This document shows positions 42,355-51,179 of a DNA stretch of 64,000 nucleotides, in pieces. The DNA comes from Halomonas litopenaei. Its GTDB lineage: Bacteria > Pseudomonadota > Gammaproteobacteria > Pseudomonadales > Halomonadaceae. The translations under genes were made by a program, and so were the position numbers. The notes under the pieces are model-generated. The model saw nothing but the letters and a program-made list of their open reading frames with translations, searched no databases and was not told the DNA's origin. The stretch lies in assembly GCF_017303055.1 (NCBI RefSeq), contig NZ_JAEKJT010000001.1, positions 806,001 through 870,000 of the forward strand, read 5' to 3'. Position 1 is the stretch's first letter. Every line of letters begins with the position of its first letter.

Positions 42355-44637
42355 ATGCGCCGCCTTTGTCTTGTTCTCCTCTTCGCCGTCGGGTGGCTCG
42401 CCAGTGGGCAGGCACTCAGCGACGCGTTGGCGCTCAATAGCCAATGGGAATACCGTTGGGGCGACTCTCCTCGAGACAGCAGCGGACGCCTCGTCTGGCT
42501 AGATGAAGCTGACACCTCCTGGCAGCCCCTGTCGGGTGTCGGTAATCCGCCGGGGCGCGGCCACAACAACAGCCTCTGGATTCGCCATCAGTTACCTGAC
42601 GGTGCCTGGCATCAGCCGGTCCTGTTTATCTCGAGCTTGAACCTGGTGGGGGAAGCCTACGTCGACGGCTTGCAGATCTATCGCCATGGCTCACTGGAGG
42701 GCGGAGCCGCCGGGGAATTCGCCGGCTGGACCTGGCACGTCATCGACCTGCCGACTCCCGTCGCTGACAAGATGCTGTATCTCAGAATCAAGTCGACCTA
42801 CAAGGATATCGGCCTGTGGGGCAAGGTGGTGGTGATGGAGAGGGCCGATGTTCTCCCTACCATCCTGTCGGAGACACGTGGGGAGATCATCATCGCCCTC
42901 AGCTGTCTGATCCTTGCTCTGCTCGCGCTGATCCTGATCCTGACGCAACCCGAGCGCTGGCGCCTTGGCAGTATCGGGCTATTCTCGCTGGCGGCGGGCT
43001 CCATGGTGCTGGCGGAAAGTGATGCCAGCCAGTTGCTGCTATTTGCGCCGCTGGCGTGGGATTATGTGGCCGCCTTGGCCTACTTCTCGTTGCCAATCGC
43101 CATGGCGCTGATCCTGGAGCACTGGTTCCCGCAGATCCCGCGCAGGGGCCTTCGCCGACTGTGGCTGTGTCTCGTCGGCTATGCAGCCGGAGCACCCGCA
43201 CTGGCCATGCTGGACATCGTCACCCTGCCCACCACGTTTCCGGTCTTCGATATCCTCCTGCTGGCCGCCCTCGCCTACATGTCACGCTGGCTGTTCAGGT
43301 ACCGCAGGACCTTCGATGGCAACCAGCGCCTGATCGTCGCCAGCTATGCCATCTTCAGCATGGTCACCGTTATCGATATGGTCGTGGCCCACGGTTTTGT
43401 GTCCTGGGTGAGCGTTCCTGTGCACCTTGGTGCACTGGCCTTCATTTTCGCCATGGTGGTCATCGCGGCACGCCACTACGCACGCTCGCAGCGCAAGCTG
43501 GAGCACCTCAACAACCAGCTGGAGCAAGAGGTCACGGCACGCACCCGACAGCTCGAGACCTACGCCGAGCGTGAGCGTCAGCGAGCCAGGTTGCTCGCCA
43601 ACGAGCACAGCAAGACGCATCGTCTTGCCAACTTGATCGACTCGCTGCAAGCCTGCACGTCCCTTGAGCAGGCGCTCGACCTTACCCAACGGGCCATGCC
43701 GGACATCCTTGCCCCCATGAGCGGGGCTTTCTATCGGCCCCAGGACGAACCCGACACCATGCACCTCGAGCTATTCTGGCCCACCAGCCACTGTCCTCCG
43801 GCGTGTCTGGATGGCTCGACTATTCCACCGCTGGAGGCACGTGGGGACGACGATCTGCCGGACTTCGAGGACCTGCTTCAGCAAATGCGCAGCGAACGCA
43901 CCGTGCCGGTGAACGGGACCTCCGTTGATGAGCTGCCACGCTGGACCTTTCCCCTGGATGTCACCGGTCCGGGACGACAGCCCCGTCGCCTCGGCGTGAT
44001 CTGTGTGATACCCCAGGGCCCTCTCGTGCGTCGACCACAATACTGGGATCGCACCTATCACTTTATCGAGCTTGGGGTGAGCCGACTGGCGCTGGTGCTG
44101 TCGAGCATCGCCTTGCAGGAGGAGCTGTCGGCCCTGTCCTACCGGGATGACCTGACCGGGCTCAATAACCGGCGCTACTTCGAGGAGCTATTCGCCCACG
44201 AGAGCGCCATATCACTACGTAAGCAAAGTCCGCTGGCGGTGGTTATCCTGGATATCGACCACTTCAAGAAGTTTAACGACCAGCATGGCCATGCCGCGGG
44301 CGATAGCGTGCTGGAAGGAGTCGGCAGGATGCTCGCCAACAGCTTCCGTGACATTGACGTGGTGTGCCGGTTTGGCGGGGAAGAATTCGTGGTACTGCTG
44401 CCCGGGGCGGCCGCGGAAGATGCTCAACACCGGATGCGCCGAATGTGTGAGGCACTGGCCAGCGCCAGCTTCCGTCATGAAGGAAACAGCCTGGGCACGG
44501 TGTCCGTCTCCTGTGGCATTGCCAGCTTTCCTGCCACCACCCAGGATCCCCATGAACTACTGGAACTCGCCGACAAGGCCCTGTACCAGGCGAAGAACGC
44601 GGGGCGAGCCAGAATCACTCTGGCCACCCCTCAGTGA
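42355..44637 (+). CDS. 7TMR-DISM diguanylate cyclase
   Basis: A 760-residue membrane sensor that should make cyclic di-GMP. A signal peptide (RRLCLVLLFAVGWLASGQA) precedes a periplasmic 7TMR-DISMED2-type beta-sandwich (NSQWEYRWGDSPRDSSGRL, LWIRHQLPDG). Seven helices run from about residue 175 to 390, then comes a coiled coil (LEHLNNQLEQEVTARTRQLE). A GAF-like linker follows, then a GGDEF domain with YRDDLTGLNNRRYFEELF, a GGEEF active site at residue 674 and an RDID inhibitory site five residues before it. The ATG at 42355 is chosen for the signal peptide; an in-frame GTG lies at 42298. Confidence 0.9.
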   Translation: MRRLCLVLLFAVGWLASGQALSDALALNSQWEYRWGDSPRDSSGRLVWLDEADTSWQPLSGVGNPPGRGHNNSLWIRHQLPDGAWHQPVLFISSLNLVGEAYVDGLQIYRHGSLEGGAAGEFAGWTWHVIDLPTPVADKMLYLRIKSTYKDIGLWGKVVVMERADVLPTILSETRGEIIIALSCLILALLALILILTQPERWRLGSIGLFSLAAGSMVLAESDASQLLLFAPLAWDYVAALAYFSLPIAMALILEHWFPQIPRRGLRRLWLCLVGYAAGAPALAMLDIVTLPTTFPVFDILLLAALAYMSRWLFRYRRTFDGNQRLIVASYAIFSMVTVIDMVVAHGFVSWVSVPVHLGALAFIFAMVVIAARHYARSQRKLEHLNNQLEQEVTARTRQLETYAERERQRARLLANEHSKTHRLANLIDSLQACTSLEQALDLTQRAMPDILAPMSGAFYRPQDEPDTMHLELFWPTSHCPPACLDGSTIPPLEARGDDDLPDFEDLLQQMRSERTVPVNGTSVDELPRWTFPLDVTGPGRQPRRLGVICVIPQGPLVRRPQYWDRTYHFIELGVSRLALVLSSIALQEELSALSYRDDLTGLNNRRYFEELFAHESAISLRKQSPLAVVILDIDHFKKFNDQHGHAAGDSVLEGVGRMLANSFRDIDVVCRFGGEEFVVLLPGAAAEDAQHRMRRMCEALASASFRHEGNSLGTVSVSCGIASFPATTQDPHELLELADKALYQAKNAGRARITLATPQ

Positions 44638-44661
44638 GAGCGCTCCCAGCTTTAACAGCCC

Positions 44662-45357
44662 TTAAAACAGGGCTCGCTCCGCGTCAGTCAGCTCACGCCA
44701 TTCACCCGGAGCGAGCTCAGGATCCAGCGTCAGTGCTCCAATAGCGTGACGATGTAACGCTTCGACGTGGTTGCCGATCGCGGCGAACATACGGCGGACC
44801 TGGTGGTAGCGTCCTTCGACAATGGTCAGTTCGACCTGGCGCGGGCCATGGCATACCAGAGTGGCAGGACGCGTGGGAAGCTCCTCCCCATCCAGCAGCA
44901 CCCCTTCGGCAAACTGCTCGATCGCTTGCTCGGGATCTTCCAGGTCTCGTGCCAAGGTCACCTGGTAGCGCTTGCCACTGCGGTGACGCGGGGAGGTGAT
45001 GCGGTGGGACCACTGGCCGTCATCACTCAATAACAATAGCCCGGTGGTGTCAACATCCAGTCGCCCCACCGGCTGGAGCCGTTCTGCCTTGGGTAGATCA
45101 ATGGCGTCCACCGCTCGCGGGTACAGGCCTCTCCTGGCCGTACACTCTACGCCAACAGGCTTGTGCATCATGATGTAGCGCAACCCCACTAGCGCCAGCG
45201 GCTGGCCTTGCCAACTGACGCTGTCATCCTGCGCTAACTGGCGCGCGGCCTTCTTCTCTACTTCCCCGTTCACCGTGACCTCCTCGCGCATCAGCGCACG
45301 CTTGGCAAGGCTGCGAGTGAGATCGGTGGTTTCGCTGAGAAAACGGTCAAGGCGCAT
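44662..45357 (-). CDS. rsuA: 16S rRNA pseudouridine(516) synthase
   Basis: A 231-residue RsuA-family enzyme. An N-terminal S4 domain (MRLDRFLSETTDLTRSLAKR) binds RNA. GRLDVDTTGLLLLSDDG has the catalytic aspartate, and EGRYHQVRRMFAAIGNHVEA is the second family motif. The family members RsuA, RluE and RluF are close, so the exact target position is the least certain point. Its start overlaps the stop of the upstream amidase gene. Confidence 0.9.
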   Translation of the reverse strand: MRLDRFLSETTDLTRSLAKRALMREEVTVNGEVEKKAARQLAQDDSVSWQGQPLALVGLRYIMMHKPVGVECTARRGLYPRAVDAIDLPKAERLQPVGRLDVDTTGLLLLSDDGQWSHRITSPRHRSGKRYQVTLARDLEDPEQAIEQFAEGVLLDGEELPTRPATLVCHGPRQVELTIVEGRYHQVRRMFAAIGNHVEALHRHAIGALTLDPELAPGEWRELTDAERALF

Positions 45358-46169
45358 CAGTAGGTCTCATGGTCAAGGGTAAAATCGTCGGCATCTTGCC
45401 ATGCCGGGAACTTCTCGCGAAAGGCCGACAGCGCTTCCCTGTCGAGCACACCGGTCCGGACGAAGGCTCGATCACGGGGCTCATCGATCAGCGCATCTCC
45501 CTTGGCATCAATCAGCATCGAATCTCCGGCATAGCTTAACCCCTTGGCGTCCTCGCCCACACGATTGACCCCGATCACCGCAGCCAGGTTTTCCACCGCC
45601 CGCGCCTGCAGCAGTACGCGCCATGGGTGACGCCGCGGTGCTGGCCAGTTGGCCACACACAGCAGGGCATCATATTCGAAAGGTGCACCTTGGGTTGCCT
45701 GCTGCCGCAACCAGACCGGGAATCGCAGGTCGTAGCAGACGCTCAGCAAGATACGAAATCCGTTGAGCTCAACGATGACCCGCTCACGGCCCATGTCATA
45801 GCGCTCATGTTCGCCCGCCATACGGAACAGATGCCGCTTGTCATACCAGTGCAGGCCACCATCGGGTTGCGCCCATATCAGGCGATTGAGATAACGCCCT
45901 TCATCCACTATTGCGACGCTGCCGGTCATCACACAGTCACGCTGCTTGGCCTGTTCACGCAGCCACTGGACCACCTCGCTGGTTGCCATGGGCTGTGCCA
46001 TGTCGCGGGAATTCATGGTAAACCCGGTGGCGAACATCTCGGGAAGCACAATCATGTCGGTTTCCCGGCCACCCAGATCGGCCAAGGTGTCTTCGAGCAT
46101 CCGGCAATTGCTGGAGGGGTCTTCCCAGCGCAGGTCGCACTGAACCAGAGTGGTACGCAGCTGTGACAT
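45357..46169 (-). CDS. yafV: Carbon-nitrogen hydrolase, omega-amidase type
   Basis: A 270-residue nitrilase-superfamily amidase. Glu in VLPEMFATGF, Lys in HWYDKRHLFRMAGEH and Cys in LSVCYDLRFPVWLR form the catalytic triad. The TGFTMNS and YDKRHLF motifs agree with YafV/Nit2-type omega-amidases that clear alpha-ketoglutaramate or ketosuccinamate. It overlaps the rsuA start by one base and is divergent from rarD. Confidence 0.9.
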   Translation of the reverse strand: MSQLRTTLVQCDLRWEDPSSNCRMLEDTLADLGGRETDMIVLPEMFATGFTMNSRDMAQPMATSEVVQWLREQAKQRDCVMTGSVAIVDEGRYLNRLIWAQPDGGLHWYDKRHLFRMAGEHERYDMGRERVIVELNGFRILLSVCYDLRFPVWLRQQATQGAPFEYDALLCVANWPAPRRHPWRVLLQARAVENLAAVIGVNRVGEDAKGLSYAGDSMLIDAKGDALIDEPRDRAFVRTGVLDREALSAFREKFPAWQDADDFTLDHETY

Positions 46170-46319
46170 GGTGATCTCGTCAGTGAAGTTCGTCTGCCTA
46201 GACTAAACGACATCGCCGCCGAGACCAAAGCCACCATGCCGCCGACAAGAGTGTGCTAATGTGGCTGGCCGATGCACGCCCTGCATCGATCCCTATCCTG
46301 TGTTATGGACGCTCTTTCG

Positions 46320-47222
46320 ATGAAAGGACTCTCCCCCGCTACCGGATCACTCCAGGGTGTCGGTTTTGCGCTTCTCGCCTACGGCATGTGGGGCACCTTC
46401 CCCCTGTTCTTCGCCTTGTTCGATGGGGTCAGCGCGCTGGAGATCCTGGCCCATCGCGTGATCTGGTCGTGCCTGTTCCTGGCCCTGGTCATTACCCTGC
46501 TAAAGCGCTGGGGGGCCATCGCCCGACTGCGCCACGCGCCGCGCCAGTGGCTGCCAGCGATGGCCTGCGCGCTGTTGATCGGGCTTAACTGGGGGCTTTA
46601 CATCTACTCGGTCGAGACACATCGGGTCCTCCAGGCCAGCCTGGGCTATTTCATGACGCCGCTGGTCAATGTGATGCTCGGGGTACTGGTCCTGAAAGAG
46701 CGGATCACGCTGGTCCAGGGCGTCGCCATCGCCCTGGCCGTGGCCGCCATCTCACTTCAGCTGTTCCAGTTGGGGTCGTTGCCCTGGCTGAGCCTGAGTC
46801 TTGCCGCCTCGTTTGGCACCTATGGCTTGCTGCGCAAGCAGCTGGCCTTTGATGGCCTGTCGGGGCTGTTTCTCGAGACCCTGCTGCTGCTGCCGTTGGC
46901 GCTGCTGCTGCTGCCGCTGCAGCCAAGCCACTTCATCCCTGAGCTCATTGCGGCTCCCCCCTACACGACTGCCTTGCTGGTCGCCTCCGGTGTGTTGACC
47001 GCCCTACCCTTGCTGGCGTTTGCCGGGGCGGCGAGACGGCTGACCCTGAGCACCCTGGGCTTCTTGATGTACCTGAACCCAACGCTTCAGTTCCTGATTG
47101 CGCTATGGGTGTTCCATGAACCCATCGTGCCGGCGCAGCTGACGACTTTCGCGTTAATCTGGATCGCACTATTGCTCTACTCGTGCTCAAGCCTGTTTCA
47201 GCCCCGTCGATCCACCAGGTAG
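46320..47222 (+). CDS. rarD: RarD/EamA family transporter
   Basis: A 300-residue membrane protein with ten helices. The GVGFALLAYGMWGTFPLFFA start and EILAHRVIWSCLFLALVITL, then WGLYIYSVETHRVLQASLGYF, are typical of RarD, a drug/metabolite-type exporter of unknown substrate. GFLMYLNPTLQFLIALWVFHE is the conserved C-terminal segment. The ATG at 46320 is preferred; ATGs at 46272 and 46305 are in frame. The 3' end overlaps the convergent EAL gene by 25 bases. Confidence 0.9.
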   Translation: MKGLSPATGSLQGVGFALLAYGMWGTFPLFFALFDGVSALEILAHRVIWSCLFLALVITLLKRWGAIARLRHAPRQWLPAMACALLIGLNWGLYIYSVETHRVLQASLGYFMTPLVNVMLGVLVLKERITLVQGVAIALAVAAISLQLFQLGSLPWLSLSLAASFGTYGLLRKQLAFDGLSGLFLETLLLLPLALLLLPLQPSHFIPELIAAPPYTTALLVASGVLTALPLLAFAGAARRLTLSTLGFLMYLNPTLQFLIALWVFHEPIVPAQLTTFALIWIALLLYSCSSLFQPRRSTR

Positions 47223-49681
47223 GCTAGCCTGTTGACCGACGAGGGACGCTGCAGGCAGGTGCCGTACACGTCTGCCACTTCCCCCAATTCCATTGGCGGA
47301 GCAAAGAAGTATCCCTGACCTTCCTGGACGCCTAGCATCACCAGCCAACTGGCATCTTCAATGGTCTCGACACCCTCGGCCACCACGCACAATTCCATGC
47401 GGTGACAAAGCCCGACCAGGGCCGCATAGGCCTGACGGGCTTGATCGAAGCGACGTGCGGCATGCAGCAAGGAGTAGTCCAGCTTGATCGACGTCAACGG
47501 CAGTCGCTGCAACAAGTTGAACGCGGTGTAGCCTGAGCCAAAGTCGTCCAAGGCGATGCCAATGCCACGCTCCCGTAGCGCCAGCATCTGACGCTGCACC
47601 TGCTCGACATCGTCGACATTTTCATGTTCCACCAACTCAAGCTCCAGACATTCGGGTGCAATCCCGCGTAGCGCCAGCTGCTGTGACACGTAGTCAGGGA
47701 AGTCTTCAGCCAGCAGGCTGCTGAGATGCACGTTGACGGAGACACAGTGCAACCACTCCGTCGGGGCCACCAATGAAGCGAGCCAGTCCAGCGCTTGCTT
47801 GATCACCCAGCGGTCGAATCGCTCGGCCAAGCCCAGCATCAAAATGACCGGCAAGAAGTCCGCTGGTGGTATGTCTCCGGCCTCGGGGTGTCGCCACCGA
47901 ATCAGCATCTCGACCCCCACCAGGGAGCGGTTGGGCGGGGCCAGTTTGGGTTGAGCCACCAGCCGCCACTGGGTGTCGGGTTCTTCGATCAAGACACCGA
48001 CCTGGCGGCACAGCCAGCGTAGATGGGTTTCCTGGTAGGGACCAGCGGCCACCACCCGCAGTATCGGGCGCACCCAGCCTTCTGCTTCCAACCGTTGCAT
48101 GCCCTCATCGAGGGCGCTCAGGCAGGCGTTCAGGTTACTGATATGCGCAGGCACCAGGGTCACACAGGCATACCAATGCAACACCTTTTCATTCGCCGCC
48201 TGCTGTCGCTTGCACACCAGCGCCAGATAGCTATCGAGCTGTGACTCAACGTCCGGACCGTGAACGTGTGCAGGTATGGCACCGATGATGCGCTCATCCT
48301 TTCCGATATACAGGCGCCAGCCCTTGGGCAGGTGCGCAGAAAGAGCATCCAGACTGGAACGTAACAGTGCCTCGAGACACATGTTGCCCAGGCGCCGCCG
48401 ATAGCGGATCACTTCTGGCGCAGCGAGCAGGAATAGCCATTCGATCTCTGCACAGCGAGGGCCTTGATAGTCTGATTCGAGGGCCATCCGCGTGGGCAGC
48501 TGGAAACGATCATCCACCATCAGGCGGCGACGTCGCCTGAGCGATGAAAAGCGAGACAGCAGCAGCATGACCGCCACCAGCAGGCCGGTCAGGGTGACCG
48601 CCACCATTCCCACGACCGCCTGCTGATAGCCGCGGGTCAGCTGTTCCAGACGCCCCCTGACACCGACCCATTGAAAGGCGACATGTTCCTTACCATCGAA
48701 CAGCTGATACCAGCGTGCATGGATAAGATAGCGCTGTGCCATGATCGAGGAGCTGGCGGGCACCAGCTCAAACGCTGGCGTCAGCGCGACTTCCACCGCC
48801 GCGTGGGCCAGGAACTCGATATCAAGGATGGCGCCACCGGCGCACCCCACCGCCATCTGAAAGGCAAAATGGCAGAACACGGGTACCTTCTGTCGGGCCA
48901 GCGCCTCAAGCCGCTCCGCCGTGCTGCCCGGCCCTTCGTTCCAACCGGAGTCACGCCCGCCCTGCATGTAAAGCCGTGTCCCGGGCGGACTGCGCGCAAG
49001 CCGCTCAAGGACGACCTCGGGCGTCCAGCCGTGGATGACATCCACCAGCTGGACATCGCGCACACTGCCGACCACCTCGGTCATGTCATCAATGACGTTG
49101 TAGGCGTGCTCCGTATTTTCCCCCAGCAAGATCAGGTGCAATGGCGCGCCAAAGGTATCCACCAACATGTTCAGGGACTGGGCCATGACGGGATAGGACT
49201 TCAAGGACTTGACGCCTGCAGCTTCGGCTTCGACCCTGAGCAGGTCATCGTTCAAACCCAATGCCACCACCTTTTCGGGCCATGGTAGAGCGTCTCTATA
49301 GCGAAGATAGAAGGCCATGGCCGGGTCATCGGTGAGAATCAGACTCCCCCTGGGATCCAGACTGGCCTGCTGCAGTCTCGCTAACAGCGCTTCATCGGCC
49401 AGGTGCCCGGGCAGACGCAGCGCATCAAGATACTCCACCTGGAACCGGCCGGCCGTCGCCGTCTCGTGAGCAAAGCGTGCTTCCACGCTGGCCACGATAT
49501 CGTCGTTCCAGCGATACCCCTGATGATAGGACGTCAACAGCAGCAGCGAGGCGTCACCCGCGGCCTCATTGGCGCGTGACGGGGCAGGACTTACCGCCAG
49601 CAGCAACCCGGCCGCCCACAGGATGACCAACAGCATGATCCGACGTCGCCCTGGTCGCGTCATTGCTGAGGTGACTGACAT
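47198..49681 (-). CDS. EAL-domain cyclic-di-GMP phosphodiesterase with periplasmic ABC-like sensor
   Basis: An 827-residue membrane protein. A signal anchor (IMLLVILWAAGLLLAVSPAP) leads to a periplasmic ABC-substrate-binding-like sensor (SLLLLTSYHQGYRWNDDIVA, about residues 45-330). A helix (VVGMVAVTLTGLLVAVMLLL) follows, then a degenerate GGDEF-like region without GGDEF, and a C-terminal EAL domain. The latter has VEMLIRWRHPE, SVNVHLS, LELELVEHE, IALDDFGSGY, IKLDYSLL, VVAEGVET and EGQGYFFAPP. All expected catalytic acids and Asn/Lys are present, with EML in place of EAL, so it should be active. It should oppose the cyclase encoded 2.5 kb away. Confidence 0.9.
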   Translation of the reverse strand: MSVTSAMTRPGRRRIMLLVILWAAGLLLAVSPAPSRANEAAGDASLLLLTSYHQGYRWNDDIVASVEARFAHETATAGRFQVEYLDALRLPGHLADEALLARLQQASLDPRGSLILTDDPAMAFYLRYRDALPWPEKVVALGLNDDLLRVEAEAAGVKSLKSYPVMAQSLNMLVDTFGAPLHLILLGENTEHAYNVIDDMTEVVGSVRDVQLVDVIHGWTPEVVLERLARSPPGTRLYMQGGRDSGWNEGPGSTAERLEALARQKVPVFCHFAFQMAVGCAGGAILDIEFLAHAAVEVALTPAFELVPASSSIMAQRYLIHARWYQLFDGKEHVAFQWVGVRGRLEQLTRGYQQAVVGMVAVTLTGLLVAVMLLLSRFSSLRRRRRLMVDDRFQLPTRMALESDYQGPRCAEIEWLFLLAAPEVIRYRRRLGNMCLEALLRSSLDALSAHLPKGWRLYIGKDERIIGAIPAHVHGPDVESQLDSYLALVCKRQQAANEKVLHWYACVTLVPAHISNLNACLSALDEGMQRLEAEGWVRPILRVVAAGPYQETHLRWLCRQVGVLIEEPDTQWRLVAQPKLAPPNRSLVGVEMLIRWRHPEAGDIPPADFLPVILMLGLAERFDRWVIKQALDWLASLVAPTEWLHCVSVNVHLSSLLAEDFPDYVSQQLALRGIAPECLELELVEHENVDDVEQVQRQMLALRERGIGIALDDFGSGYTAFNLLQRLPLTSIKLDYSLLHAARRFDQARQAYAALVGLCHRMELCVVAEGVETIEDASWLVMLGVQEGQGYFFAPPMELGEVADVYGTCLQRPSSVNRLAYLVDRRG

Positions 49682-49986
49682 GGAGACAAACTCCGTTAGT
49701 CCACTGCAAGCAGCAGAGCGGCCTGCTTAGAGCCGGTCCATCGACAGGATCAGCGAGAGAGGGGCTAGCCACACAAGACCTATCCACACAAGACGGCTCG
49801 TGGTGCCCTGTGATGAGCTTAGGGCCCACGACCACCAATCTCGCACTCTCATCCGAGGTAACGCTGATCATCAAAGGGGATAGCCGTCAGCCGAAAGGCC
49901 AAGGGTGACGCCGTCATTCGCATCAGACTTTGACGTCGTACCCACAACTGCGCACCATCTGAGCTCACTCAGGAGTCTTGCCTACC
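49682..49986. other. Intergenic region between divergent EAL and oxidoreductase genes
   Basis: Holds the two divergent promoters, not clearly recognised. A CCACACAAGAC sequence occurs twice near 49770-49790. An AGGAG lies 11 bases before the oxidoreductase ATG. No gene seen. Confidence 0.4.
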
Positions 49987-51099
49987 ATGCCCCTACCCCA
50001 TTTACTGCTGGTCGGTGCCGGCCACGCGCACCTTTATCTGCTGAGACAGAACGCGCTGCTGAAGCGTTTTCGCATCACCTTGGTGGACCCAGGTGGGTTT
50101 TGGTATTCAGGTCTCGCCAGCGGGGTGCTGGCCGGCGACCACAGGCCTTCGGAAGACCGTATCGACCCCGCGCTGCTTTGCCGCCAGAACGGTGTGGACG
50201 TCATACGTGCCAGGCTCGTGGCACTTGACCATGAGCAACAGCGAGGAATGATGAGCAATGGCTCCTGGCTATCCTTTGACTACCTCAGCCTTAACCTGGG
50301 CTCGGCCCCTCTCGCTCCTCTGCCAGTGCATTCGACGACGAAAGGTTCACCTCACTATTGGCCAGTCAAGCCGATACCGCGGCTGTTGCAGTGTCGGCGC
50401 AGCCTGGAGCGACGCTTTCATCATCTGCCTCTGAGCCTTCACGTGCTCGGCGCTGGCGCCAGCGGCATTGAAGTCGCCTGCGCGACCAGGGCGCTAGCCC
50501 GCCGGCACGGGGTAGCCGACATGGCGCTGCCCATTCACCTGCACCATCGCAGTAACGGCCCCCTGGCACAGGCGTCCGCGGGCGCACAGCGCTATGTCCG
50601 TGACTGTCTCGATCGGCGCGCCATCACGCTGCGGGTCCATCCCCGCGCAGAGACGACCTCACTGCCCCCGCTGGTCGATGACGAGGCCAGCGATATCATC
50701 GATGCCAGGGGCCTCGCTCCGCCCCAGAACCTGGCCCATCTGGGTCTCCCCACTCTAGCGGGACGCGGCATCGCGGTAGCGGCTGACCTGAGGATCGACG
50801 GCAGCACCACCCAGTTCGCCGCGGGCGACTGCGCCGCCATCATCGACCAGCCGCTGCCACGTCTTGGGGTGCACGGCGTGCGACAAGGACCCATTCTCGC
50901 GCACAACCTGCTGGCCAGCCTCGCCGAGGAGCCACTCAAGCGTTACCATCCCCCAAAGCGGGCACTATCGATCATCAACCTGTGCCATGGCGAGGCCTTG
51001 GCTCTCTACGGGTCATACTGGTGGGGCGGACGACTCGCCAGTCGCTGGAAGCGGCATCTGGACATGGGGTTCATGCGGCGGACCAGGTCCCCGGCGTGA
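49987..51099 (+). CDS. FAD/NAD(P)-binding oxidoreductase
   Basis: A 370-residue pyridine nucleotide-disulfide-type reductase. The FAD site is LLLVGAGHAHLYLLRQ, the second dinucleotide fold is LHVLGAGASGIEVACATRAL, and the late ATG-type FAD motif is TQFAAGDCAAI. The VGAGHAHLYLL start resembles NDH-2-like domains fused to SelD in other bacteria. A paired redox-active CxxC is not seen, so a quinone or other acceptor is more likely. The ATG at 49987 is preferred to a TTG at 49978, which lies too near AGGAG. It lies 80 bases before the SulP gene and is probably co-transcribed with it. Confidence 0.82.
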   Translation: MPLPHLLLVGAGHAHLYLLRQNALLKRFRITLVDPGGFWYSGLASGVLAGDHRPSEDRIDPALLCRQNGVDVIRARLVALDHEQQRGMMSNGSWLSFDYLSLNLGSAPLAPLPVHSTTKGSPHYWPVKPIPRLLQCRRSLERRFHHLPLSLHVLGAGASGIEVACATRALARRHGVADMALPIHLHHRSNGPLAQASAGAQRYVRDCLDRRAITLRVHPRAETTSLPPLVDDEASDIIDARGLAPPQNLAHLGLPTLAGRGIAVAADLRIDGSTTQFAAGDCAAIIDQPLPRLGVHGVRQGPILAHNLLASLAEEPLKRYHPPKRALSIINLCHGEALALYGSYWWGGRLASRWKRHLDMGFMRRTRSPA

Positions 51100-51179
51100 C
51101 CTATAGCCATGGCCGATGAGGGTCGATCAGACAAGTCGCTACGCCGCCACTTCACCAAGACCAGGACGTCAATCTGCCC

